A stretch of 64,000 nucleotides of DNA from Polytrichum commune. Lineage: Eukaryota > Streptophyta > Polytrichopsida > Polytrichales > Polytrichaceae. How positions within the stretch are numbered: position 1 is the stretch's first letter; every line of letters starts with the position of its first letter. The position numbers and the translations under genes are program-made. Below are positions 1 to 11,665 of this stretch, one piece after another. A model generated the notes under the pieces. That model worked only from the letters and a program-made list of their open reading frames with translations. It did no database searches and was not told the DNA's origin. The stretch covers positions 61,162,533 through 61,226,532 of the forward strand of contig OX485804.1 of NCBI GenBank assembly GCA_950295325.1, written 5' to 3'.

Positions 1-603
1 TAATTGATGTTGACAACGACACTCGATCTGTTGTGTTTAACGATCTTAGTTTACACGACAGCTGTCACGTGAGGTGACATCGGGGACTAAGTTACGTCAA
101 TTTAGGAGTAAATGGACTCCATTAGGAGTCCATGTGTGTTGGGATGAGTAACGGACTCCATTGGGAGTCCTAGTTAGTTGTTCATCCACTCCATGGATGA
201 ACTCCACATAGGATTGGGGTTGTATGGAGAGGAAGGCCTCTTGACTTGCCATTGTTGTCAAGTCAAGTCTTGTGAGTGTGTTTTGAGAGAGAGAGAGAGC
301 TTGTTGTTGCTTTCTCATGGCTATGGTGTAGTAGATTATGAGTAAAGCCTTTGCATTCTTTCTCCACCACTTGCACTCTTGGATTCTCCCTTCGTGGAGT
401 GAGAGATAGCTTGACTCTTGTGTATGAATTTCAGAGTTTCTTAAACTTTGTAAGAAGACATTTTAGTTTCTTAAGCTTGGAGAGAGAAACCCTCATCTTG
501 AAGAGGTGGTTGTTTAGCATTTTAGTTTGTTATTTTATTTTGCTAATTGATGTTGACAACGACACTCGATCTGTTGTGTTTAACGATCTTAGTTTACACG
601 ACA
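1..603 (+). repeat. LTR-like element with terminal direct repeats
   Basis: Positions 1-60 are repeated almost exactly at 544-603. Both copies end in TTTACACGACA and the left copy runs off the window start. Between them is a non-coding stretch that begins GCTGTCACG. Several blocks in it resemble the reverse strand of 13567-14112: a GTCAAGTCAAGTC..TGTGAGTG block, a GAGAGAGCTTG block and a block around ACTCTTGGATTCT followed by GAGATAG..TTGACTC. I infer an LTR or TRIM-like retroelement fragment of the same family, in opposite orientation to the 13.6 kb copy. No coding capacity is credible. Confidence 0.6.
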
Positions 604-3440
604 CATTGCTTCAGCAACAAGAAAAGATGCCTTAGGCGGGAGATAACTTACAACAACAACCCAACCCATTTGCATACAAGCAATTTATCTTCTCTCACTT
701 TGTGTCTCCTCTTTCAATCCCTAAACCTCCTCCTATTCATCCACAACTATTACAAGTGTGAAATCTAGAATTCAAAATGTATGTGTAGAAGACATGCCCA
801 AAAATGGCGGTTGAAACTTTAATGGTTGAACACTTTGGAGTTCATGACAAAGGGTATAAGCCATCTCCAACTTTAGGTCTTTAGTGGAATTATTTTATAT
901 CAAATCAAATGACAAACTACTGTAAACTTTTTAATATGTGCAAGGAAAGATGGATGAGAGTTGATTGACCTTAGTCCTACAATTATCTTGTGAGCAATGT
1001 ATGTTAATTTGACAAAGTTTTGTCGAGTGGCAATTTCAAATCTTAAAAAATTTGTTCTAGAGTTTATTTACAATTTTTTCCTACGCCAAAATTTTTCCTT
1101 GTTGTTTCTAAATGGTTAAGATATCCTTGACAAAACATAATACTATTGATGTGTATGGATAAATGTTGCACTATATCCAAGTGATGTCATGGACTAGGAT
1201 TCTTACTGTGACGTGAATGCCATGACTTTGACTTCTACAACGAAATGAAAAGCGTACATTGCTTCTAAGGCTAAATTTCCAAAGAGCTCACCAAAGACAA
1301 CTCCCTCATTTATATTTTCTTGGTCATGTCAAATAATTTAAACTAGGTTGTATACCTAATTGACATTGTAGTCGCCTTAGGCCCTCACTGCAGTGCAAGT
1401 TAACTTAGGAGCAACCAATGTTAAGGATTGTTAGGGAAAAGTGTTAGCTTGACTATTGTAAACTTTGATTTGTGCGACCACACTGCCATTTTACTTAACT
1501 AATGCTAAGTTCTACCTTTTTGCTTGAGCTATTCAAAACCCAACCATCCTTAAGTTCAAGCACATAACTAGTCCAACTAACTTTGCAGAATTTTAACCTA
1601 CTTCAAAATTTAAAGTTTGGACACAGAATTAATTTAGTTAAGTTAGGGAGAGGGCTAGAAGACAGGGATTATTATGTTATCTTTACTAGTGCTAGCTTTA
1701 GCTAAACCTGGTGCGGTTGCAAAACTTCAAGTTAACAAAACAAAACTAGTCCTTAACCAGCGGTGCGACCATTAGATGCCCCCATGCCATTTGTCACTTA
1801 AGTAGCAAGTTTGGTGGAGAATATGTTCATTGCTCATAGGTTATGACTTATCTATTCCCGCAGTGAAAGAAAAGAAACTCAGACTAGATGAGGGGTGTGG
1901 CTTTGTGTGAGAGCAGCATTTCTTCATTGGGCTAAAAGCCTTTTTCTTGAAGAAAAAGTTGATGTTCCACCTTTTCTCGTATTGCAGTCATAGCAAAGGC
2001 ACTGAATATTTATGGATTGTATGTGATTTCAGAACTTGATACATTATATTCATGTGTCAAATTATCAAATTGAGCATTTTGGTGATGTTTGCAAAGCTAA
2101 GTATCTCCACGTGTTCAAGTTTTATCCTTCAGACGGACCTTAAGGATGCTCAATTGGAAAGTCATGTGATGAGCTTGAAGGTTGAGATGTATTCAGATCA
2201 CTTTCAGCATGATGTGGTCCTTTGGATGCATTTGTAGAATTTACAGCTTTAATCAAAAGTCAACAATACTAAACCAATACTGTTCTTCACGATCCACATT
2301 ATCTGGACACAATGAAATTCTGAACACATTAATTATCTCAAAGTTGGAATTGATGTTGGCTTCAAATCATTCTGGGCCACACAAATGTCGACAATATGGA
2401 CACACTAAATCATCACTAATTGAAACAAAATTGCCATCAAACATTTTGCCATACAATTGCCATACAATTGCCATTAAACATCTTGTTGTCCATAAAAATC
2501 TCGAGATAGAAATAAATAACCAATCCAAATAATTTATTCCCAACATCCTCCCATTTACACCTTACCACAAGGTAGGTATTTAACCCTCCACTTTACAAGG
2601 AGCCGACACCCTCAACTCACAGATGGCAAACAGACCGATTTCACATCTTTTCATTTCTTTGTCTTTTTTTCCTTTTTCTTGCACACTGGTTGTCTCTCTC
2701 TCTTTTTCCATCTAAATTTTACAACTGAATGGCTGTCTCATGCCCTTACTCTAAGCATTTTACATAATCACAAGTCCAGATTGCAACTCGAAGCATCTGC
2801 AAATATACACCCAAATCTTTTCTGCTACATGTCACCTGGTCTCAACTTGAAAGCTGCTCCCACTTTGTTCACTCAAAAGCATATGATACGATTCAACCCA
2901 TGACAATCTGCAGTACAGCACACATCCGGTGAATTTGCCAACTATCGGGGTTTAATATCATTACAAAGCAAATGATTCATTCAACATAATTCAACTCACA
3001 GTTCATTTTTAAGATCTTTGCAACTATAGAATGTAGAAACAAAAGTACAAATTCACAGCCCTATGTTGGATAGGAAGTGATTCAGTGTTGTTTGATGTGA
3101 TTGAACCAATGTTACATCAATGTCAATATTTGGACCTAGAGGTTTACAATGTGATTTGCACAGCTCGCACAGTTCTGGGCTTTTGACTTGAAGAATTGCT
3201 CTAACTGTGGTTAATAATGTGGGTATGCGATTGAACTCATTTCCACACTAGAAACATGGAGAATTATACTATAATTGCACTCTATTTACCAACCCACAAT
3301 ACTTCACATCAGGGGTCCAAGTTCTAGAGGAGGGAGGTGGGTACATCACAGGGGCATGAAAGTGCAACTACAGTTGCACCCTAATTTCTTGCGTGATGGT
3401 ATATCATGGGCCACACTAGAGGCTGCCCAAGGTAAGTCAC
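604..3440. other. Intergenic, no gene recognised
   Basis: This is AT-rich sequence without a convincing coding frame. The part at about 692-890 is similar to 34358-34628 (shared blocks around ATGTATGTGTA..GACATGCCCAAAA and GGTTGAACACTT), so it is a dispersed repeat fragment. The rest shows short open frames only. CT-rich tracts occur near 2660-2710. I see nothing else I can name. Confidence 0.5.
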
Positions 3441-3479
3441 ACTATACATTTGCCTGCACCATATACCATGTTTAATGTA

Positions 3480-3695
3480 AGGCCTAATTCAGTTACTTGT
3501 CTTGAATGGACACCTATATTTGAGTGGTGCACGGTTAGGTGTGGATCTAAGAAAGGACACCAAAAAGGCATGTTATGTGTTCAAAAGAGATTGGACTACA
3601 TGCTCACAAATTTGTTAACTATTCTAGGCTCAATAGTCAACAGTATTTTTTATTTTCTTTTATTTTTTGTGGGGGTGGGGTGCTATGCGACCATG
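3480..3695 (-). repeat. Dispersed repeat family R1, copy 1
   Basis: The reverse strand of this stretch matches 42660-42850, 46015-46195, 46615-46725, 50395-50560 and 50750-51030. Shared blocks are TAGTCCAATCTCTTTTGAACACAT, seen in pieces, and CACTCAAATATAGGTGTCC. The plus-strand copy at 11515-11665 has the same orientation as this one. It is a non-coding transposable-element fragment; no terminal repeats were defined. Confidence 0.6.
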
Positions 3696-4044
3696 TCATG
3701 GTTCCCTGGCTGTCAGCTTTGGAAATCCATATCAGTTCACAATGGTTCCTGAATTTATGTGCGACTGAAGCTGGCTTATCCATCCACATTCGTGGATCAG
3801 CCAAAAAAATTGGAGTTCATGAATCGGAACTGTCTTTCATGTTTGCCATGAAAAAGCAACCATTTAAGGCCCGTCTACCTTAGATGAAAGAGAAGAGAAG
3901 AGAACTCACCGAGTGTCTTACTGCAGTCTTATCTCCATAAAATTTGCAAGGTTGCTCTGTACAAATTGCCAGTAGAAAGGCACAGCTTGTGTACACGAAG
4001 CGAGAGTTCATCCTACACCTCAAAAAACAACAGCATATCAAGAA

Positions 4045-5302
4045 TCAAAAATACCCTGCTTGCATGGACCCATTGGAAAATTCTTCATCTTCACGGTGAT
4101 CGATAAACATGATCCCATACTCCTTACCCCGACAAAGTGCTTGTGAAAACACTTCATGGGTAACCCTCGGAGGCATCGCTTTGAGGTCACTGGCTTTTTC
4201 ACCAACATCAAGGTACCATTGCTCGACCCCGCCCGGTGCAAACATGAGGACCATCCGTGCAGGTTTCTTCGACTTGTTCTTGAACGAATGTGGTACGAAC
4301 CGCGGCAAATGTATGAATGAGCCTTTTTTACCGTGAAACTCGCGCCCTCCCAAATCCCACATCAGCTCCCCTTCAAGCATGTACCAAGTTTCATCCTCCA
4401 TCGTGTGCACATGTCTGGGTAATCCTTGGCCCGGGTAGATAACTTCTTCAAACAAAGAGTACGATCCACCGGTTTCGTTACCTAACGCCTTAATCGTTAC
4501 CAGTACTCCCAAAACCCACACGCTGATTCCATCACCTGCAAGGAGAAACACAAAGCTACTACTTAAAAAAACAATCATGATGTCAGAAGCATTTGAGGCT
4601 AGGTTGTGGTCTTATCCTTGGGGGGGGATCACTCCTGCACACTAGAATTTTAAGTGCGATTAAGATAGGGTCCATTTTCTGTTTCAAATTATGAATTATA
4701 AAAGACTTGATAACATATACAGAATTGGATACTCATTATCAGAATATACTACATATAGTCTAAGAGTACTCATCAACTATGCAGTATATCCCATCCATTT
4801 GTGCATTACTTCATAGCCCCACTGAAATCTCATGTGTGGACGAATTTCATGAAATGTACATCTTAACAGTTGAATTTTGGCAAACGGTGTTCACTTGTCC
4901 ACTGAAACCACATCCAACCAATTGGAAACTACTGGCAATTTAAGGGTCCTAGAACTTCAATTTATTGTAGATAAAGACACAATCAAAGCTCAGGAGCAAA
5001 CATTCATACTCGAATAGTTTAAAAAAAAAAGACCAAATGTTTTTGTCCACTGATTTCTCCTGACCTGCTGCACCCTTTAAAACATCCATGACGAGCAAGG
5101 AGATACTACCATGATGCCCATATATGGCATTGACCACTTGTTCAGTTTGTGTGCACTCCAAAGATTGAAAATGTCACCAAATGATTCAAATTTTCACTTA
5201 TTGTGCCCAAGTTTGTGTATTCTTGTCTTCCTTGACCATTCTTATCATCCTTGACCAAACCTAGGGCTAATTGCACAGGGAAAATTTACCTGGTGCAAGC
5301 AT
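4045..5302 (-). CDS. Small single-domain cupin protein
   Basis: Two coding exons are proposed: 5302-5290 (ATG CTT GCA CCA G, donor GTAAAT) and 4535-4045 (acceptor TCCTTGCAG), giving 167 residues. The spliced start reads MLAPGDGISVWVLG. Cupin motif 1 is visible as PRHVHTMEDETWYMLEG, supplying the two His and the Glu that bind metal. Motif 2 is GSFIHLPRFVPHSFKN. The length and the GESVWVLG-like opening fit single-domain cupins related to quercetin dioxygenase-like proteins of plants and bacteria. Substrate and reaction cannot be read from sequence. The upstream exon piece 5342-5303 stays open and follows an acceptor (TTTCTTTCAG), so it is 5' UTR or the protein starts further upstream. The intron is 754 bp. 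The gene stands alone; no neighbour suggests a pathway. Confidence 0.8.
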
Positions 5303-5342
5303 GCCAATTTTTGGAGACGTGACAGCAGAAAATTGGCGGGCA

Positions 5343-5786
5343 CTGAAAGAAATCTGGTCCATTCTGCTTGCTACCTTGTCTTCCTCATCATTTTTTTATT
5401 TCCTCTATTTGACCCTGCCGCACAAACCACAACCTTTTTGAATTCCAGAAGCAGGGAGTTAAAGGAACACCATTGCCAAGAGCACAAAGCCATTTGTAAG
5501 GGCTTGCAGCCTCAAGCCTGTAGGCTCGTTTCTATTTCCCGTGCAGGATCCTTAATTCAATGTAGAACTCCGTAGTTGATGGACATTCGGATGTAAGTTC
5601 TACATAGTTCGCTTCTCTCTAGAACAAGAACAAAGACAGGGCATGTAAGTATATCATTACTGGTTATTTACGTCACCTCAAATTAATCCAAGTTATTTAT
5701 AACAAGTGAAATGAAATTGTTCAATGAGAAACATGAAGAATCTAAAGAGTACATTGGATGATGGGTTCCTACACCAGGTCCAAGCA
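5343..5786. other. Upstream of cupin gene
   Basis: No coding frame is recognised. On the minus strand an ATG GAG followed by GTGAGT lies further up near 6475, but its phase does not fit the cupin exon at 5342, so I do not use it as exon 1. The stretch probably holds part of a 5' UTR intron or the promoter. Confidence 0.35.
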
Positions 5787-6340
5787 GTGCCAGATTTCAT
5801 ACCCAAAGAAGATGACCTGGGAATGAGTTCAAAAAGAAGGACGGGTTCCCTCAATCGTAGGCAATTGTAGCCACATATTTACAGTTGTATAAGTTGAGAC
5901 ATGGCTGCATAGAACTCCAATGCTTGTCTCTGAATTTCAGTTTCTTCTAGGGAGTATTTACCCTAAGAAGGGCGGTAGATGGCTATGATGACAAAGGAAA
6001 CGAACAGCTATGGTCTTAGCTCTGAAACATTTAGCTTCCCTCAATCATTCAACCAATCCGGGAGGTGCCAGACTTCATACCCAATGAAGATGACATAGGA
6101 ATGAGTTTGAAAAGGAAAGAGGGGTTACCATCGATCGTAGGTGATTGTAACCACATATTACATTATAATAAGTTGAAACAAGGTCAGATAGAACTCCGAT
6201 GATTGTCTCTAAAGTTTAGTTTCTTCTGTGGAGCATTTACCCTAAGAGGTGTGGTAGATGTCTATGATGACAAAGGAAATCAACAATTATGGTCTTATCT
6301 CAAAAGCACTTAGCTTCCCTCAATTACTCAATCCGCGACC
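5787..6340. repeat. Tandem duplication, unit about 278 bp
   Basis: Two diverged copies lie head to tail, starting GTGCCAGATTTCATACCCAA at 5787 and GTGCCAGACTTCATACCCAA at 6065. They continue through GATGACAAAGGAAA and TTAGCTTCCCTCAAT. They lie upstream of the cupin gene. No protein is evident in either copy. Confidence 0.75.
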
Positions 6341-7450
6341 TATTCGTGTTAGAATGAAGTCGGCAGAGTTAAAGTTTCTGTAAAGAAAGAATTCTCAAAA
6401 CAATTGCACAAGATCAACAAAATCAACTACCCTCAACAAAATAGAAACTCACATGGCAAAGAGACTCACCTCCATTGCCTAGCTCTTACTTCTGCTGACC
6501 GAATTGCATAAAATGTGATGGAAGCAACTCAACAAGTCTTCCTGCAAAAAGGAATGCGGATGTAGAGTCGATTGTTTTCACTGGGTCCAACACACGCTTA
6601 AAATCCTACAGAAATTGGCAGAATTCGATGGAAAACCTTTGAGACGACGTGCGATGAAATACATGATCTCTGAGCAAAGCTTTGATTCAACAGAAACTGT
6701 ACAAACACCAGGAGAGGATCAAAGTGCCTACAATTGTCTTCTTCTTAACCCTAACATTGTAAGAGTATTCAAGTTTCCACAATCTGAATACTCTTGTAAT
6801 CAAATGTTACATACACAGAGATCGTCTTACCTAAGTAGTCTCTAAAGCAAGCCTCCAGCACACCCTGAACTCCAAAATTGCACCAGCTTTCTGCAATCCG
6901 GGGAGAACAAGATGAAAACCGATGTGGATGAACAGAATCGATATTCCCCGACTAATTCCCCAAACAAGCATTTAAAAAATCATTGACCAGCCTCACCTAC
7001 AAGAAAAAAATTGTAATTTTATCAGGGTCTTCACCTTTCAAGTTTCCACATGCTTAAGCAACAAACCTATAAAAAAGATGGAAATACTAATCAACAAACC
7101 CAAGAGATTATAAACCCAGCAATCCAGGCAATAAACCTTCAAAGCAACAAAACCGTGAAAAGATGGCACCATCAAACCTAAAAACAAACTTAATAATGCC
7201 AGGAATCCACGCAAAAAACCTTCACAGACCAAGTCAAAGAAAAGTCCTCGAAAGGCGTAGAGTCACAATCCCAGGGGCTGCTAACGTACTCAACTTTGCC
7301 TACAAGCACCCAACACATCTGAATGACCCACAGCCCACCACCCAAAAATGTGCACTTTAGACCCTGACCCATCCCCCACTAAAGCACATCCTCTCTCAAC
7401 CTCTCAAAATTCCTCAATCGGCCCCACAACAACAAATCCCAGAACAATTC
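6341..7450. other. Intergenic, nothing recognised
   Basis: Only short frames occur here and none resembles a known domain. On the minus strand a pyrimidine-rich stretch and candidate splice sites near 6475 could belong to the 5' end of the cupin transcript, but this is not supported by phase. Confidence 0.35.
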
Positions 7451-8250
7451 AGCCCAGATTCCCAACCCCTCCAATGCTATGTCATCTCTTCCTTATGTGT
7501 CACCGACAACATATTTCCATATGCTAAGGACCCCACCTAACTCTTCCCACTCCCCTACATAAGAGGATATCCTACAACATCTAGTGCGGCCAATTCCACC
7601 ACCCTTCAAATATTTGTCACCTCTTCTTCCTCACCAACTACACCCATAATAAATAAACCTCCAGATTTTGTTTCTTCACTTTGTTTCTCTCCACACCAGC
7701 ATATTCCATAACAGCTCACACCTGAATCCTCACCTTTCAAATGGCTGTCACTTCTTCCTCACATAACTATACCCATACTAAGAACCCCTACAAACATTTT
7801 AAAACTTCGATTTATTTCTCTCCACATCAGGATTTCCTTACAACAGCTCCAACGCCAAAACCACCACCCATGATGCAATGCTAGTCAGCCACGCCTTGCT
7901 TGTTCATTCACAAACTACATCCATGACAAGGATGTATGACCTCCAAACTACAGCCAATTCGACCACCCTCCAAATGCTTGTCATCCCTTCCTCCACATTT
8001 TTGGCATTTCACTTCGGTTCTCTACACATCAGCTTAACCTACGATAGCTTAAACCTAATCCCCCAACCTTTCAAATGGCTGTCACTTCTGCCTCACATAA
8101 CTACAACCATACTAAAGGCCCACTCCAAATATTTTTGTACTTCTGTCCACATTAACATTTCCTCACAACAGCTCCAAAGACAAATACACCACCCATGATT
8201 CAATGTTAGCCAGTTACCTCGTGCTTATAAGTTCAAAAACTACATCCATC
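7450..8250. repeat. Degenerate tandem array, unit about 333 bp
   Basis: The block CACCTTTCAAATGGCTGTCAC near 7731 recurs near 8065, followed in both by TTCTKCCTCACATAACTA, ATACTAA and ACAACAGCTCC. An older third copy is suggested near 7460-7600 by CTGTCA-like and CCTACAACA blocks. The array is non-coding. Confidence 0.6.
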
Positions 8251-9198
8251 ACAAGGACTGGCACACACCGAATTTTCGAGAGGGAGTCCACACACCATGT
8301 AGCTGCCTTGAAAGAATCACAAAAGACGCATGCATTTGTTATACCGTGCTTCAAGGTGAAATTGAAGCACGACCAGAAACACAAGTGCAATGATCCAACC
8401 TGTGCAACTTTGAATGCGAGGGGCCCGGATGGAATGTCAGAGCGAAGGGCTATCTAAAGAGTGAAGAGTTTCCTGAGCGGTGGCCCGGTGGCAGTGAGCA
8501 GTGGCAGTGGCCCATGGGAGATGGCATGCTCACTTTCCTTGTCCGGGTATCCAGGTGGCTTGCCACGTGGTCCCATGCTCGTCTAGTTGATGTGTCGGCA
8601 GAGAGGAAAGTAAGTTAATGAAATATGATATAGGGTGACTTGACTTGACTCCGTATGCATTAACCTAATGTGGAGTGGGTTTTGGCCTACAAGGAGGAAG
8701 TGTGAAAATCCCGATTAGCATGTACGGTATCGTAGAGCTCAAGAAGTGCTATTTTAGGCCAAATCAACACCTAAATTGAGCTCGGAGGCTCTCAATTAGT
8801 TCAACACCATTAAGCATGCATGAATTAGCAATATATAAATATCTGTAGGGGATTTTTTACCATTCCCATGGTGGGTGTTTTAGTCAGCACCTATCAAACT
8901 GGGGGCGGTGGACACTTGCCCCCTACATGTTTGCTAGTTGTTTATCCCAATTTAAGTTTGCCATATTAATTTAATGCTTTGCCCTAATTTTTGATGGTTG
9001 ATTCGGCTCATAATACCAATCCACATGTCCATAGTAGTCGGCATTTTTACCCTCTCCATTGGTAGGTGTTGTGAATGTTGCCCAAGTTTTTGTTCAAAAT
9101 ATTCATGGAAGGGGGCAATAAACCCTTGCCCCTACATGTTTATGGTTCGTCAAGTTCAAACTCACTTGACTAATATAAGGTTTTTGACCTCGCCTTAA
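8251..9198. other. Intergenic, nothing recognised
   Basis: The part at 8440-8600 is GC-richer than its surroundings and contains GGTGGCAGTGAGCAGTGGCAG, but no conserved frame. The rest is AT-rich without recognisable features. Confidence 0.35.
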
Positions 9199-9904
9199 GG
9201 GGTGGACTCTTCATACCATGTATGAACTAATGTGATTGTAAGGGGGGGGGGATTATTTGAGGCATTAGCAGACATAGTATATGTAAGGGAGAGGCATTGT
9301 TTTATTCTAGTGTGTACATTTAAAAGGGTATTCATTTTTTTGAAGTGAAGGTAGATGTACAAAAGGGGGCCATGAGGTTTAGAGAAAATTTGACAAAGAG
9401 ATGTGTTCATTTCATCCTATTCACATTTTCATCCATTTTCGTCATATGGTAATAGCCCTCGATGACTACCCTGCTCTTTTTTTGTTAGGGTTTGCATTTG
9501 GGTTCTAGGTTTCTACAAATTGGAGGCTCCTGGACAGTTGAGGCTCCCATGAGGTTTGCTTGGATTGTGGCTAAATTATTGTGCTCTAGTCTTTGTTTGT
9601 TTGGTGTAATTATCGAGTTACATGCTATGGATGAAAATTTGTTCAATGACTTTCTCATTGGAAAATGAAAGCGGATTTTATATGTAATAAAGGTCTATTT
9701 AAGTAATGATTTATATTTTGTTTATGTGGTGGAGGCATCTATCACATTCAATTGAAAAACTTAGTATACATACATGAATTCATTTTCTAGCCTGTCATTA
9801 GTACGTTTACATTTGTTTTCCTCCATAAATTTCCCGTATACAGGGGGTTTAATCTCACAGTGACCCATGCAAGTCATTTAGGTATCCAATGAAGAGTCGA
9901 CCCC
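9199..9904 (+). mobile_element. TIR element family R2, copy 1
   Basis: The left end GGGGTGGACTCTTCAT and the right end ATGAAGAGTCGACCCC form terminal inverted repeats around about 700 bp of non-coding DNA. Internal blocks recur, inverted, at 54475-54645 and 55393-55745. A target duplication could not be fixed. The element is a non-autonomous DNA transposon by structure; its superfamily is undetermined. Confidence 0.55.
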
Positions 9905-11514
9905 CTAGGGACCTTGCTAGAAGTAGGACCTATTGGCACCTTTTAGGATTATCTTACTTCTAAGGCAGCTTTGAATGTTGTTGTTTCAGTTAGGTCAAGT
10001 CGAGGCCAAACTTCAAACCCACCTCACAATATCCAAGTCTGTGGGCGTCTTTGGAAAAGATGGAATTGTCGCATGCATGCGAGTGTATTCCTAATGCATC
10101 TAACACAAAGCCCAAAAGAGTCTTAGTTCGGATGTTGCTATTTTAAGTTGTTTTGACACCGGAATTCACTTGGAAGACTTCAAGTCAATCTATTCCAAGT
10201 CATTTTGAGATTAACCACTCGCAAATGAGTCGGTCAACCTAAGAAGTCGGATGGATGGATGGATGGATGAGAAGTACGCTTTCATGTGATCATTCCCTCT
10301 CTCTCTATCCAAGAATTTTGAGAACACCATGAGGATATATTTATTTTTCCAAGACTAGGATAAAGGTGAGGTTGTGTGGATCAAATCGGAGGATTTATTT
10401 TATGTTTGTTTGGTGTATAAGATTTCATTGGTTGACGGTTCGAGTTCTCCCATGTAAAGATTCGTGCGTATCTTGCACAGTTGTCTTAGATATTTATCAC
10501 GTATGCACGGTAGGATACGTACAAAAGGTGGGTATTGGAGAACTCCAATACCCACCTTATCCTATCGCACTTTCAACTTGGTCTCCAAAAGACTAAGTAT
10601 TAGAAAAACTTGGGCATCACATGATGGTGAGAGGGAATTGTTACATATTAGTGTATATGTATACTTTTCGTTCAAGAATAGCATATTGGAATAGTATATA
10701 GTTTAAAGGTTGTTTTTTTTTCAATTTGACACCAAAATTAACTTCGTAACATTGTTAAGTGTCATCCTTCTTCATTCTTTCTTAATAAAAGAGATGTCAT
10801 GTGTTCACGGGAACTTGCTGCGGCACTCAAATTTTTAAGTCATTGGTTTTTGAGATTCACAACATGTTGTTCCTAGTCCTTGGTCATTTCATTTGTTGGC
10901 CTAGGGTGAGGGAGCACGAGACTTAGCAATGTCATGGTCGAAGGCCATGAAATTAGTATAGTGAAGCATCGTTGAGATGGAATAAGCACAGTTGTATAGG
11001 GGTCGTGTTTTTATATGGATGGGCATGAGTTGATTGCTCTCATTTGCAACAATTTTCTCTCCCCCATCGAGACATATCAATTCAAAATGTGAAGTACATT
11101 TCAAATCCCAAATTCATATAGGAACCATAAAATGAAGGTTGACAAGCTTGTTTGTATTTTGTGCATTGTTGTGGGAAGGTGTCACCCGTGTAGCATTTAG
11201 TGACTATGAATTAATATCATTTTCATCAAAGCCGCCTAGATAGGAATGTAGTGCAATCCAATGACCGATGATCACTATCTTTAGAGCATTCATTTTGGCA
11301 GTTAAGTTGATAACGTATAATGATGGTCTGGAATGGATTGTGTAAGGTAATGTGCACGAATAAGCATGCTAGCATGTTTAAGTCACTTGACGGAAAAACT
11401 AGCCAAATGGCCCAGCGCCTCTTGTGTTCCAAAAATAAATCAATACATAAATGGGGTCACATCAATTGTTCCTAGCGGGTAGAAGACCACCTATGGTGTG
11501 CGGGCCTTTCAAGG
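9905..11514. other. Intergenic
   Basis: No gene is recognised. It contains a short GGAT microsatellite near 10252-10271 and the perfect hairpin listed separately at 10525-10558. Confidence 0.4.
10525..10558. repeat. Perfect 16-bp hairpin with 2-nt loop
   Basis: AAGGTGGGTATTGGAG is followed by AA and then its exact reverse complement. The flanks (GTAGGAT on one side, ATCCTATC on the other) extend the symmetry imperfectly. It could be the centre of a fold-back element. Confidence 0.85.
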
Positions 11515-11665
11515 TCATTTTTCTACATTGGACAACAATATTTGAGTGGTTTGTGGTTAGGTGTGGATGTAAGAACGCACACCACAAAAGACACATGTTC
11601 AAAAAAATCTTGGACTACATGTTCAAAATATAATAATCATTCTAAACTCAATACTCAACACTTTG
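11515..11665 (-). repeat. Dispersed repeat family R1, copy 2
   Basis: It shares with 3480-3695 the blocks ATATTTGAGTGGT, GGTTAGGTGTGGAT and AAGA..TTGGACTACATGTTC. It is a non-coding fragment. Confidence 0.6.

Noticed and set aside
97-768. Short open frames in the first 800 bp
   Set aside because: They overlap an LTR-like repeat and show no domain or codon structure.
6450-6490. ATG GAG followed by GTGAGT on the minus strand as cupin exon 1
   Set aside because: Its phase does not fit the exon at 5342-5290.
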